64,000 nucleotides of DNA from Granulicella mallensis (GCF_014203225.1 NZ_JACHIO010000016.1:95041-159040), one strand, 5' to 3'; shown: positions 35,490 through 44,361, counted from the first letter of the stretch. The notes: generated by a model not told the origin, from the letters alone. Program-made: numbers and translations.

Positions 35490-36671
35490 ATGAGCCCCTC
35501 TTCAACACGAACGATACCGCGCCCCCGCGTCCTCAGCGGCATGCGACCCACCGGCAGGCTGCACCTCGGCAACTACATGGGCGCCCTCTACAACTGGGTG
35601 CGTCTGCAGCACGAGTACGACTGCTACTTTTTCATCGCCGACCTCCACGCCCTGACCACGGACTACGCCGATCCCAGCCGCGTGCAGGACAACATCTTCG
35701 AAATCGCGCTGGACTTCCTCTCCGCCGGGCTCGATCCTGGCCGCTGCGTCGTCTTTCGCCAGAGCGATGTGCTGCAGCACGACCGTCTGAATACGCTCTT
35801 CGGCATGTTCACGCCGCTCGGCTGGCTCGAACGCGTGCCCACCTACAAGGACCAGCAACAGCAGCTCACGAGCAAGGACCTGAGCACCTACGGGTTCCTC
35901 GGATACCCACTGCTGCAGGCCGCCGACATCCTGCTCTACAAGCCCGACTTCGTGCCCGTCGGCGCGGACCAGGTAGCCCACGTGGAGCTGACCCGCGAGG
36001 TCGCGCGGCGCTTCAACCAGCTCTACCCCGGCAACTTCTATCTCGCTCCCGACGCCGCGCCCTGGGAGATGCAGGCCATCCTCGAGAAAGCCCGAAAACT
36101 CGCCGGAGAGCCGAAGAACTCGACCCGCACGGACTTCAGCCATCACCAGCTCTTTGAGGCTGCCGGTCAGACGAAGAAGATCGGCAGCTTTGGCCGCGGC
36201 GAGATTCTGCCCGAGCCCAAGGTGCTGCTGACGCCCTCGCCCAAGCTGCCCGGACTCGACGGCCGCAAGATGTCGAAGAGCTACGGCAACACGATCATGC
36301 TCGCCGAGCCCGAAGCCGACCTGCGCGAAAAGCTGAAGACGATGGTCACCGATCCGGCGCGCATTCGCCGTACCGACCCGGGCAATCCGGATGTCTGCCC
36401 GGTCTTCGACCTGCACAAGGTCTTCTCCAGCGAAACCGTACAGGCTGAAGCCGCCGAGGGCTGCCGCAAGGCGAGCATCGGCTGCATCGAGTGCAAGAGC
36501 TGGGTTGCGGACGCGATCGTCACCACCATCGCGCCGATCCAGGCGCACCGCCGCGACCTCGAAAAGCGCCCCGGCGTCATCAAGGACGTGCTCGCCAACG
36601 GCAGCGCTCGCGCCGCCAAGCGCGCACAGGAGACGCTGCACGAGGTGCAGCTCGCAATGGGACTGGCCTAA
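35490..36671 (+). CDS. trpS: Tryptophanyl-tRNA synthetase
   Basis: A 393-residue class I synthetase with the HIGH-type RPTGRLHLGNYMGALYNW at about 15-32, the Trp-pocket region ADLHALTTDYADP, the conserved FLGYPLLQAADILLYKPD and KMSKSYGN. It is longer than E. coli TrpS (334 aa), mainly in the central and C-terminal helical region. It charges tRNA-Trp. The stop is two bases before the scpA ATG, so the two are one transcript. Confidence 0.95.
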   Translation: MSPSSTRTIPRPRVLSGMRPTGRLHLGNYMGALYNWVRLQHEYDCYFFIADLHALTTDYADPSRVQDNIFEIALDFLSAGLDPGRCVVFRQSDVLQHDRLNTLFGMFTPLGWLERVPTYKDQQQQLTSKDLSTYGFLGYPLLQAADILLYKPDFVPVGADQVAHVELTREVARRFNQLYPGNFYLAPDAAPWEMQAILEKARKLAGEPKNSTRTDFSHHQLFEAAGQTKKIGSFGRGEILPEPKVLLTPSPKLPGLDGRKMSKSYGNTIMLAEPEADLREKLKTMVTDPARIRRTDPGNPDVCPVFDLHKVFSSETVQAEAAEGCRKASIGCIECKSWVADAIVTTIAPIQAHRRDLEKRPGVIKDVLANGSARAAKRAQETLHEVQLAMGLA

Positions 36672-36673
36672 CG

Positions 36674-37711
36674 ATGAGCGATGAGCTGAAGGACGAACAG
36701 AAGATCGACGCGAACGAAGAAACAGCTCCGGAGCAGGTTGCTCCGGAGACTGCTTCCGAGGAACGAAACGACACAGCGCCAGAAGCTGAAGCGGCTGCCG
36801 TGTCCGACGACATCATCCCGCCTTCAGAGCCTTTCGCCCTCGAACACCCGCCAACGCCGCCTCCGCCTGAGCCCAGAAAGCAGACCCAGAAAGAGAAAGA
36901 CCGTGATAGAGAAGAGGCTTCGCAATCCCCCTTCTCCATCACGGTCGGCCAGGTCTACGACGGTCCGCTCGACCTTTTGCTCGACCTCATCCGCAAGCAG
37001 AACATCGACATCTACGACATTCCCATCGCACGCATCACCGCGCAGTTTCTGGAGTACACGCACCACCTGAAACAGACCGACGTCGATGCGGCGGGCGAGT
37101 TCATCTACGTGGCCTCGCTGCTGATCCACATCAAGTCGAAGACACTGCTGCCGCGCGACCCACTGGCCGTTGCTGCAGGTGTCGACGACGATCCGCGCCG
37201 CGAGCTTGTCGAGCGCCTGCTGGAGCACGAGCGCTTCAAGGCCGCCGCGCAGATGCTGATGCAGAAGCAGCAGATCGAAGAGGCCACCTGGTCCAAGCCC
37301 GGCCTGAAGGCCTTCCTGCACGATGAGGGCCTGGACTCCGTCGAAGGCGAACGCGAGATCGCCGCCGATACCGTCGACCTCGTGCGCGTGTTTCAGGACA
37401 TCCTGCAGCGGCTGCGCGAACGTCCCGTTCACTCCATCAACGAGGACTCCGTCACCGTAGCGCAGATGATCGACTACGTGAAGCGCCGTCTGCTGATGGA
37501 AGACAAGCCCGTAAGTCTGCGGCGCATGCTGCACAGCACGCACTCCGAGCGCGCGTTGATCTGCACGTTTCTCGCGATGCTGGAGCTTGTACGTCTACAG
37601 GCGATTGTGCTGCGCCAGGCCGAGCAACTGGGCGATATCCTCGTCAAGAAGACCGATGCCTTCGAGCAGGTCTTCGCGGATCAGGCTGTAGTGAGAGACG
37701 ACTGGAGCTAG
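36674..37711 (+). CDS. scpA: Segregation and condensation protein A
   Basis: A 345-residue ScpA kleisin. The first ~90 residues are an unusual acidic Glu/Pro-rich tail (EDEQK-like, then PTPPPPEPRKQ). The kleisin domain begins at about 95 with FSITVGQVYDGPLDLLLDLI, where normal ScpA starts. ARITAQFLEYTHHL, VASLLIHIKSKTLLPRDPL and the C-terminal winged helix (QMIDYVKRRLLMEDK ... ALICTFLAMLELVRLQAIVL) follow. ScpA joins SMC and ScpB in the condensin that organises the chromosome. The usual downstream scpB is missing; convergent DUF2442/DUF4160 genes occupy that position. Confidence 0.9.
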   Translation: MSDELKDEQKIDANEETAPEQVAPETASEERNDTAPEAEAAAVSDDIIPPSEPFALEHPPTPPPPEPRKQTQKEKDRDREEASQSPFSITVGQVYDGPLDLLLDLIRKQNIDIYDIPIARITAQFLEYTHHLKQTDVDAAGEFIYVASLLIHIKSKTLLPRDPLAVAAGVDDDPRRELVERLLEHERFKAAAQMLMQKQQIEEATWSKPGLKAFLHDEGLDSVEGEREIAADTVDLVRVFQDILQRLRERPVHSINEDSVTVAQMIDYVKRRLLMEDKPVSLRRMLHSTHSERALICTFLAMLELVRLQAIVLRQAEQLGDILVKKTDAFEQVFADQAVVRDDWS

Positions 37712-37719
37712 CAGCGACT

Positions 37720-38064
37720 CTAAGCAGCCTGCAACTCCTGATGCTTTTCCGCCCACTCCCGTTCCCAGCGATCATTGCCAAAGCGGCCGGAGAGTAATCC
37801 CTCAAGCGAAAATCCATCATCTAGACTTGGGAAATCTACACTCCAACCCGCTGGGCTAACCTCTAGCTCACTGAGCTGTTCATCTGTGGCCTTCGCCAAA
37901 GCCTGTGACCGTTCCTTTGGGAATGAGATGGTCATGCCCGCCTTCAGCTTTACATGGACGACACCTGTATTCGCGTCATAGTACGCGGCGACGATATAAA
38001 GCCCCCGCTCACGGTTCTCCTGCCCGTAGACGTCAAGCCAATCACGCTCTTTCTGCGTTGCCAT
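37720..38064 (-). CDS. DUF2442-domain protein
   Basis: A 114-residue protein with the DUF2442 pattern: YYDANTGVVHVKLKAGMTISFP, AKATDEQLSELEV and FPSLDDGFSLEGLLSGRFG. The ATG at 38064 lies inside the 3' end of the DUF4160 gene; they overlap by 23 bases. DUF2442/DUF4160 neighbours resemble small toxin-antitoxin-like or HEPN-type accessory pairs, but their activity has not been established. The codon usage and lower GC suggest a gene acquired more recently than its neighbours. Confidence 0.78.
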   Translation of the reverse strand: MATQKERDWLDVYGQENRERGLYIVAAYYDANTGVVHVKLKAGMTISFPKERSQALAKATDEQLSELEVSPAGWSVDFPSLDDGFSLEGLLSGRFGNDRWEREWAEKHQELQAA

Positions 38065-38299
38065 GCAGTTCCTCCCATGCTTTGCAAAGAATAACTCTGT
38101 TTTCATCAATAAAGCGAGCCAGCATAGCCTCTTCCGCAGCGGTAGTCCCATACCGGTTCCGAACCTCAATCGGGCCACCAGCACAGTTCAAAAGGAAGAT
38201 AGCTTCAACTCCACGTCCTTTGGCATGAACATGAGCCGGTTCATGATCAAAGGTATAGATCATGATATTGAAACCTTGAAATCTCAGGATGGTCGGCAC
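38042..38299 (-). CDS. DUF4160-domain protein
   Basis: An 85-residue protein with the conserved N-terminus PTILRFQGFNIMIYTFDHEP then AHVHAKGRGVEA. The GTG start at 38299 gives exactly the family N-terminus. DUF4160 proteins are usually paired with DUF2442 proteins, as here, with overlapping reading frames. The pair may be a toxin-antitoxin-like module. The upstream GNAT gene ends 9 bases before it, so it may be transcribed from the same promoter as GNAT and the thioesterase. Confidence 0.8.
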   Translation of the reverse strand: MPTILRFQGFNIMIYTFDHEPAHVHAKGRGVEAIFLLNCAGGPIEVRNRYGTTAAEEAMLARFIDENRVILCKAWEELHGNAERA

Positions 38300-38308
38300 A
38301 CGGCCAGT

Positions 38309-38794
38309 CTAACGGGCTGGCACCGCCAGCACCAACTCCATGAACACATCCGCACGCTCATACGCCGAAGGCACCACCCGCTCAGGCGCAAGATGCCGGA
38401 ACCCCAGCGACTCATACAGACGAATCGCCGGCGTCAGCGCATGGTTTGTCTCCAGATAAAGCCTTGTCGCTCCCGCTACGCGCGCTGCCTCGATCGTGCT
38501 CTGCAATAAAAGTTTTCCAAGCCCGCTTCCCTGCGCGGAAGCAGTAACTGCCATCTTCGCCACTTCATACTCACCCGACCCTATCGCCAGCAGGGCGCAG
38601 CAGCCTACACACTCTCCTGCCCGCACCGCAAAGAAGATTCTGCCGCCGTGGTCAAGAATCGTTTCACGCGGATTGGTAAGCGCATACTCATCCTTGGCCT
38701 CCAACTTGAAGTAGCGAACGATCCACTCCTCGTTCAGTCGACGAAACGCCGCCTCATCGCCGTCCTGAAACTCACGAACTTCAATGTCGTTCAC
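38309..38794 (-). CDS. GNAT-family N-acetyltransferase
   Basis: A 161-residue GNAT fold. The acetyl-CoA pyrophosphate-binding motif AQGSGLGKLLLQSTIEAARVAG (Q/RxxGxG/A) lies at about 90-110. The preceding strand is GEYEVAKMAVTASA, and LYLETNHALTPAIRLYESLGFRH is the usual C-terminal half. It acetylates an amine-bearing substrate of unknown identity. The ATG overlaps the thioesterase stop (ATGA), so the two are coupled. Confidence 0.9.
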   Translation of the reverse strand: MNDIEVREFQDGDEAAFRRLNEEWIVRYFKLEAKDEYALTNPRETILDHGGRIFFAVRAGECVGCCALLAIGSGEYEVAKMAVTASAQGSGLGKLLLQSTIEAARVAGATRLYLETNHALTPAIRLYESLGFRHLAPERVVPSAYERADVFMELVLAVPAR

Positions 38795-39240
38795 CGGCTT
38801 GCTCCCACCAACTCCAGTTCAGGCATGGCATCAGGCGCAACGCGGCACAGTACCGCCTCCGACTCTGCCAGCAACGTACCGCCCGCATCGCCCTCTCTCA
38901 CCTCGGCTTTCGCATCGAACAAACGCTTCCGCTGCCCAACCACCCAGGCGCGAATATGCAAGCGCGTACCAATCGGAATCGGTCTGTGAAATCGCGTTTC
39001 GATACGTGCGGTAACCGACGGGATGTCCTGAAAGTACAGGCACCACCCAAATGCTTCATCCATCAGAGAGAACGTCACTCCTCCATGCAGAATTCCGTTC
39101 CACCCACCATGCTCCTTGCGCGCCACATAGACAGCCGTGCTGCCCGCGTCACCGTCCGGCGCGAATGGAACCCGCAGACCCAGCGGATTATCAGGGCCGC
39201 AGACAAAGCAGGTGGTGTCCTTCGTTCCAGAGATTGCCAT
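38791..39240 (-). CDS. PaaI-type hotdog thioesterase
   Basis: A 149-residue hotdog-fold protein. The family motif with the catalytic region appears as GWNGILHGGVTFSLMDEAFGW (about 50-70), followed by ETRFHRPIPIGTRL and EAVLCRVAPDAMPELE. An N-terminal Cys pair (CFVCGPDNPLGLR) is typical of 'acyl-CoA thioesterase with zinc-ribbon-like start' variants. It probably hydrolyses acyl- or aryl-CoA. It is the first gene of a four-gene same-strand run and is divergent, 83 bases away, from the LysR regulator, which may control it. Confidence 0.85.
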   Translation of the reverse strand: MAISGTKDTTCFVCGPDNPLGLRVPFAPDGDAGSTAVYVARKEHGGWNGILHGGVTFSLMDEAFGWCLYFQDIPSVTARIETRFHRPIPIGTRLHIRAWVVGQRKRLFDAKAEVREGDAGGTLLAESEAVLCRVAPDAMPELELVGASR

Positions 39241-39323
39241 GCCGTTACTCCTTCTTCTTCACGTTACGAAGAAGCATTTAGGATGTCCAATAGCTGAAAA
39301 GTGCCGATTCAGACCGATTCAAT

Positions 39324-40253
39324 ATGAATGATGAAATCGAACTTCGCCATCTTCGTTACTTTCTCGCCGTAGCGGATACACTGCACTTCACCAAGGCAGC
39401 CCAGCGGCTCGGGATCGCCCAGCCGCCACTGAGTCAGCAGATTCGCAAGCTCGAAACGCTGTTGGGACACCCGTTGTTTCTGCGCACCACTCGTGGCGTA
39501 AAGCTGACACCCGCCGGCCAACTCCTCGCCGAACGCGCGCGCGGCACACTCGACAAAGTACGCGACGACCTGACGCAGGTGCGCCGCATCGGCCGAGGCG
39601 AAGAAGGAACGCTCACCGTTGGCTTCAGTGGCTCCGTGATGTTCACCCCGCTTCCCGCCGCCATACAGAGCTTCCGGCATCGCTATCCGAAGGTCGAGCT
39701 GCGCCTGCGCGAGTTCGTCACCTCCGCGCAGATCGCCGCGCTGCTGGAGGGCACACTCGACCTCGCCTTGATGCGCGACGGCGATCCCACTCCAGGCCTC
39801 GAGATGACCACGCTGCTCAAGGAGCGCTACATCGCCGTGCTGCCGCAGTCGCATCCGCTGGCCCGCAAGCGCACGCTACGCGTAAAGGATCTTGCCGCAG
39901 AACCCTTCGTGCTGTTCGCGCGCCAGATGGGCTCTCTCGCCTTCGATCGCACGATCGCCTGCTGCGAGCGCAGCGGCTTCCGGCCCAACATCGTTCAGGA
40001 CGCGCCCCAGTGGCCGACAGTAGTCCGCCTCGTCGCTGCGGGGCTTGGTGTCTCGCTCGCACCTGCGTGCCTCACCAACCTGGAGATGCCCGGCGCAGTC
40101 TATCGCGAGGTACAGACGCCGGACCGAACCACCATCGACTCTGGTGTCCGATCCGGCGTTCCATCCACTCTCGCCAATAATTTTCTTGAGTTGGCCCGTC
40201 GCTATCTCGCGAAGCCGAACAGTCTTACTCGACCGAACCCACCCAGGAGCTAA
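39324..40253 (+). CDS. LysR-family transcriptional regulator
   Basis: A 309-residue LTTR. The winged helix-turn-helix is at residues 3-62 (LRHLRYFLAVADTLHFTKAA, QRLGIAQPPLSQQI). The effector-binding domain (about 90-300) contains LTVGFSGSVMFTPLP and LDLALMRDGDPTPG. It resembles the BenM/CatR/AlsR type that responds to small organic acids. It is divergent from the thioesterase-GNAT operon. The 3' end overlaps the convergent GH13 gene by 29 bases. A T-N11-A-type operator was not confirmed. Confidence 0.9.
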   Translation: MNDEIELRHLRYFLAVADTLHFTKAAQRLGIAQPPLSQQIRKLETLLGHPLFLRTTRGVKLTPAGQLLAERARGTLDKVRDDLTQVRRIGRGEEGTLTVGFSGSVMFTPLPAAIQSFRHRYPKVELRLREFVTSAQIAALLEGTLDLALMRDGDPTPGLEMTTLLKERYIAVLPQSHPLARKRTLRVKDLAAEPFVLFARQMGSLAFDRTIACCERSGFRPNIVQDAPQWPTVVRLVAAGLGVSLAPACLTNLEMPGAVYREVQTPDRTTIDSGVRSGVPSTLANNFLELARRYLAKPNSLTRPNPPRS

Positions 40254-42015
40254 ACGGCGGCAGCGTAACATTCGTCAATGCCGACAATCCTTTGAGCGAC
40301 GATTCATCCGTCAGGATCGCCTTCACACGTTTGCCCTTCAATCCTGCTTCCGCAAGATCGAGCGAGAGAGTCTGCGGCTGCGCCGACATGTTCAGCACGA
40401 CAACCACCGCCTTTGCGCCTGCTGGAGCCGTGCGCACATAAGACAACACGTTCGGATTCGTCCGGTCGAGCATCACCATGCCGCCCTCGTGCAGGGCCGG
40501 CAGATCTCGCCGCAGATGGATCAACTCCTTGTGCCAGTTCAACAGCGAGTTCGGATCGGCGCTCTCGGCCTGCACGTTGACCGTTTTATAGTTCGAAGCG
40601 ACAGGCAGCCATGTGCTGGAAGCCGTGCTGAAGCCAGCGTCGGTTGCACCGTCCCACTGCATGGGCGTGCGCTCGCCATCGCGGCCCTTCTCCTTCGGCC
40701 AGCCGGTGATGCCGATGGGGTCCTTCACATCTTCGACGCGTGTCGGCATAGAGGTGACCATACCCAGCTCTTCGCCGTAGTACATCAACGCCGTCGAGCG
40801 CGTAGTGAACAGCATCGCCGCAAGCAGCTTGGCGATCTGTTCGTTGTGAACGCCATCGCCATAGCGCTCCCAGCTGCGCCCGTTATCGTGGTTGTCGAAG
40901 ACCAGCAGCGGCTGCGAGCCGTGCACCTGGGTCTCGACCTCTTCAATTCGTTTGCGGAAGTTGGAAGCGCTCAGTCTGTTGGAGAAGCCGACGATCATAT
41001 CCATCGGCAACTGCAACTCATCCTTGGCCGTGCCGCCGTACCACTTGTCCAGTTCAGCTGTGTTCGGGAGATAGGTCTCCCCAATCAGCACGCGGTTGCC
41101 GGGATATTTCGCCACCATCGCGCGCATGCGGCGAATCGTGTCATGCACCTCCGGCAGGTTGTTGGTATAGGTGTCTCCCAGGTTAGGATCGCCCTGCGCG
41201 TTGATACCGCCTGTCTCCGGGTTGTTATGCAACTGCGGATCTTCAAACAAGTCCGTAATCGCATCCAGCCGAAAGCCCGCAACCCCGCGATCCAGCCAGA
41301 ACTGCATGGAGCCAAACATCGCCTTCTCCACCTCGGGATTGCGCCAGTTCAGATCGGGCTGCTGTTTGTAGAACTGGTGATAGTAGAACTGCTTGACTGT
41401 CGGGTTCCACTCCCACGCGGAACCTCCAAATCCCGAAATCCAGTTATTCGGCGGCACCACGCTGCCGTGCGGCCCCTGGTGCGCATTCTTCCCTGTGCCC
41501 GGTACGCCGTCGTTCCACACGTACCAGTCATGCTTCGGATTGGTGCGCGAACTCGCCGATTCGATAAACCACCGGTGCTTGTCCGAGGTGTGGTTCAACA
41601 CCATATCGAGCATGATGCGAATATTGCGCTTCTTTGCCTCAGCCATCAGGCGATCGAAATCGGCCAGCGTGCCGTACTTCGGATCGACATTCTCGTAGTC
41701 GGAGATGTCGTAACCAAAGTCCACCTGCGGCGAAGGGTACATCGGCGAGATCCAGATCGCGTCGATACCGAGCTTCTGGAGATAGTCCAGCCGCTGCGTA
41801 ATGCCATTCAGATCCCCGATGCCATCTCCGTTGGAGTCTTGAAACGAACGCGGATAGATCTCATAGACGACCGCATGTTTCCACCAGGTTTGATCGCTGG
41901 AAGGCGTAGCAGCAGCGCGCAAAGCGCTGGGGTCGGCTGTAGATGTCTGGGCTGAAATCGCGCCGCAGAGCAGCGTTTGAATCACGAGGAGGGGGAGAAG
42001 ATTTCGTGTTTGCAT
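40225..42015 (-). CDS. Secreted GH13 alpha-glucosidase/alpha-amylase-family enzyme
   Basis: A 596-residue exported enzyme. A signal peptide ends at GAISAQ. The GH13 domain starts with WWKHAVVYEIYPRSFQDSNG and GIGDLNGITQRLDYL. The nucleophile Asp is in FRLDAITDLF, the acid/base Glu in LIGETYLP, and the transition-state Asp in FDNHDNGRS. The oligo-1,6-glucosidase-like QDSNGDGIGDL suggests an alpha-glucosidase (MalL/GH13_31-type) rather than an endo-amylase. It acts on maltose- or isomaltose-type oligosaccharides in the periplasm. The ATG at 42015 starts the signal peptide; an upstream frame from 42243 runs into repeat H. Confidence 0.9.
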   Translation of the reverse strand: MQTRNLLPLLVIQTLLCGAISAQTSTADPSALRAAATPSSDQTWWKHAVVYEIYPRSFQDSNGDGIGDLNGITQRLDYLQKLGIDAIWISPMYPSPQVDFGYDISDYENVDPKYGTLADFDRLMAEAKKRNIRIMLDMVLNHTSDKHRWFIESASSRTNPKHDWYVWNDGVPGTGKNAHQGPHGSVVPPNNWISGFGGSAWEWNPTVKQFYYHQFYKQQPDLNWRNPEVEKAMFGSMQFWLDRGVAGFRLDAITDLFEDPQLHNNPETGGINAQGDPNLGDTYTNNLPEVHDTIRRMRAMVAKYPGNRVLIGETYLPNTAELDKWYGGTAKDELQLPMDMIVGFSNRLSASNFRKRIEEVETQVHGSQPLLVFDNHDNGRSWERYGDGVHNEQIAKLLAAMLFTTRSTALMYYGEELGMVTSMPTRVEDVKDPIGITGWPKEKGRDGERTPMQWDGATDAGFSTASSTWLPVASNYKTVNVQAESADPNSLLNWHKELIHLRRDLPALHEGGMVMLDRTNPNVLSYVRTAPAGAKAVVVVLNMSAQPQTLSLDLAEAGLKGKRVKAILTDESSLKGLSALTNVTLPPFSSWVGSVE

Positions 42016-42201
42016 GCAGGATCCCTGGGTAGAACGAACTCTGCGGAACCATACCATGCGCAAGAAACAGTTACCAGACCCGGCCCGGCCGTTACAGGCC
42101 AGACACAGCCCCAAACTCGCCTCGGAGACGATCCTGAGCAGAGTGGCACAGAACCAGCCCAGCGCAAAGCCCTGGGTTTTGGTCGAGAGAAGATTTCGAG
42201 C

Positions 42202-42250
42202 GCTGAAGGCGCGATCTATCGGGGTCGCCACGATAGATCGCACCTTCAGC
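42202..42250. repeat. Palindromic repeat family H, copy 2
   Basis: Inverted 20-base arms GCTGAAGGCGCGATCTATCG (42202-42221) and CGATAGATCGCACCTTCAGC (42231-42250) differ at one position. The core GCGATCTATCG is shared with the 9244-9370 element. Confidence 0.75.
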
Positions 42251-42286
42251 CTTGACGCCTATCCACCCCCCGAGGAGGTGGTCCCG

Positions 42287-43138
42287 TTACTTCGCCGCCG
42301 ACTCGATCTCCTGCATCTCGTCATCCGACAGCGTGATCTCGGCTGCCTTCAGGTTCTCCTCCAGATGCTTGACCGACGAGGTTCCGGGGATCGGCAGCAT
42401 CACCGGGCTCCGGTGCAGCAGCCACGCCAGCGAGAGTTGCGACACGGTGGCTCCATGGCGCTTCGACACCTCGTCCAGCTTGCCGCCCGGCTGGGCCAGC
42501 TTGCCGGCCGCCACGGGGAACCACGGGATGAAGGCCAGGCCCTCTTTCTCGCAGTACTCCAGCACATCCTCATGCTGCCTGTCGCCGACGTTGTACATGT
42601 TCTGCACGCTGACGATCTCGACCACCTTGCGGGCCTGGTCGATCTCCTTCGGCTTCACCTCGCTCAGACCGATGTGGCGAATCTTGCCCGCCTTCTGCAG
42701 CTTGGCAACCGCCTCCAGGGACTCCTCCACCGGAACCTTCGCATCGATGCGGTGCAACTGCCATAGATCGATCACGTCGGTCTTCAGCAGGCGCAGGCTC
42801 ATCTCTACCTGCTGGGTCAGGTACTCAGAACGCCCTACCGGCAGCCACTGGTCCGGTCCCTGCCGAGTCAAACCACCCTTGGTCGCGATCACCAGTCCCT
42901 TGGCGTAAGGGGAGAGTGCCTCGCCGATCAGGCGCTCGCTCACATCCGGGCCGTAGCTGTCGGCCGTATCGATAAAGTTCACGTCCAACTCCACGGCACG
43001 CTTCAGAACGCGCTTGGCTTCTTCGGCGTCTGCGGGCTCGCCCCAGATTCCCTTGCCGGTCAGCCGCATCGCTCCGTAGCCAAGGCGGTTCACTTCCAGG
43101 TCGCCGCCGATCTTGAATGTCTTCTGTACAGTGCTCAT
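42287..43138 (-). CDS. Aldo/keto reductase
   Basis: A 283-residue AKR-family NADPH-dependent oxidoreductase. The catalytic tetrad is visible as Asp of FIDTADSYG, Tyr of the same motif, Lys of VIATKGGL and His of LWQLHRID. SLAWLLHRSPVMLPIPGTSSVKHLEEN is the usual C-terminal cofactor-binding stretch. It reduces carbonyl compounds. The ATG at 43138 has a GGAG just upstream. It is divergent from the nucleoside-permease-like gene. Confidence 0.92.
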   Translation of the reverse strand: MSTVQKTFKIGGDLEVNRLGYGAMRLTGKGIWGEPADAEEAKRVLKRAVELDVNFIDTADSYGPDVSERLIGEALSPYAKGLVIATKGGLTRQGPDQWLPVGRSEYLTQQVEMSLRLLKTDVIDLWQLHRIDAKVPVEESLEAVAKLQKAGKIRHIGLSEVKPKEIDQARKVVEIVSVQNMYNVGDRQHEDVLEYCEKEGLAFIPWFPVAAGKLAQPGGKLDEVSKRHGATVSQLSLAWLLHRSPVMLPIPGTSSVKHLEENLKAAEITLSDDEMQEIESAAK

Positions 43139-43302
43139 TGTTTTCTCCAGGGTGCTGCTCTGTTGCCACCTTCAGATGCTTGAGAGGCGTCACTCGATGC
43201 CAGCCTTTCCCCTCCGGCCACCGATTAACGGCCTGTTCACGGATGGGGATGCGTTACTCTGAACCCATCAAGACCTCATCTCCCCTGCTCCAGGAGCTCC
43301 AT

Positions 43303-44361
43303 TTGCGCACACTCGCCCCTCGCGTCCCGGCCATCCTCTTTCTGTTTGCGATGCTCTTTTCCCCGTCCCTTCATGCTGAAGCCAAACCCTGGCCGATTCG
43401 GGCGGTCGTCATCGCTACCTTTGAGGTCGGCAAGGACACGGGCGATTTCCCCGGCGAATTCCAGTTCTGGGTAGAGCGCGAGCACCTGACGGAGGTCGTC
43501 GACTTCCCCGGCGGCGTGCATCCGCTGCGCACCAACCCCGAGCACACGATCCTCGGCATGGTCAGCGGAACGACGCTGGTGAACGCTACCGCCTCCATGA
43601 TGGCGCTCGGCCTCGATCCGCGCTTCGACCTCAGCCACGCCTATTTCCTGATCAACGGCATCGCAGGCGTCGATCCCCACAGCGCTTCGATCGGCTCCGC
43701 CGCCTGGGCCAACTACGTCGTCAACGATGTGGCCCGCGAGATCGATCCCCGCGAGGCTCCTGCCGACTGGCCCTACGGTATCTTCCCCAACGGAGCCACG
43801 GCCCCCAGGCCCGCCACCGTGCCCAAGGCCGAATGGATGCGGTCGAACCTCTATCCGCTGAACCCGAAGCTCTCCGCCTGGGCCTTTGCGCAGACCAAAG
43901 ACCTCAAGCTGGGCGATGACCCCACCGTAGCCGAGTTCCGCAAAGGCTTTACGGGATATCCCAATGCCCAGCGGCCGCCCTTCGTCATCATGGGCGACAC
44001 CTTCGCCTCCGATTACTACTGGCACGGCAAGATCATGACCCAGTACGCCGAGGACTGGGTGAAGCTCTACACCGAGGGCAAGGGCACCTTCGTGATGACC
44101 GAGATGGAAGATGCCGGTTTCATGAACGCCATCGAACGCCTCGACAAGATGCACCGCGTCGATTCGAACCGCGTGCTGGTACTGCGTACCGGCAGCAATT
44201 ACTCGATGCAGCGGCCCGGCCACGATGCGGTCGAGTCCGTGACCGCGCCTTACATCGGCACCAGGCTCGCCCTGGAATCCGCCTGGCTTTGCGGCAGCAC
44301 CGTGCTGCACAACCTCCTGACGCACTGGGACACAACCTACAGCCAGATTCCGGGGAACTGA
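43303..44361 (+). CDS. Purine nucleoside permease (NUP)-family exported protein
   Basis: A 352-residue protein whose TTG start at 43303 has AGGAG upstream and leads directly into a signal peptide (MRTLAPRVPAILFLFAMLF, cleavage after SLHA). Upstream ATGs at 43243 and 43249 would add a non-signal leader. It matches the NUP family: AVVIATFEVGKDTGDFPGE, GGVHPLRTNPEHTILGMVSG, YFLINGIAGVDPHSASIG, MGDTFASDYYWHGKIM and VTEMEDAGF-like ETEMEDAGFMNA (here TEMEDAGFMNA). These periplasmic proteins relate to nucleoside phosphorylase folds and were named for purine nucleoside uptake in fungi; the bacterial role is uncertain. Confidence 0.8.
   Translation: MRTLAPRVPAILFLFAMLFSPSLHAEAKPWPIRAVVIATFEVGKDTGDFPGEFQFWVEREHLTEVVDFPGGVHPLRTNPEHTILGMVSGTTLVNATASMMALGLDPRFDLSHAYFLINGIAGVDPHSASIGSAAWANYVVNDVAREIDPREAPADWPYGIFPNGATAPRPATVPKAEWMRSNLYPLNPKLSAWAFAQTKDLKLGDDPTVAEFRKGFTGYPNAQRPPFVIMGDTFASDYYWHGKIMTQYAEDWVKLYTEGKGTFVMTEMEDAGFMNAIERLDKMHRVDSNRVLVLRTGSNYSMQRPGHDAVESVTAPYIGTRLALESAWLCGSTVLHNLLTHWDTTYSQIPGN

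Noticed and set aside
40045..41955. Open frame of 636 codons on the plus strand
   Set aside because: It is antisense to the GH13 gene, which has catalytic motifs and a signal peptide. Its Arg/His/Val-rich content is what high-GC antisense frames give.
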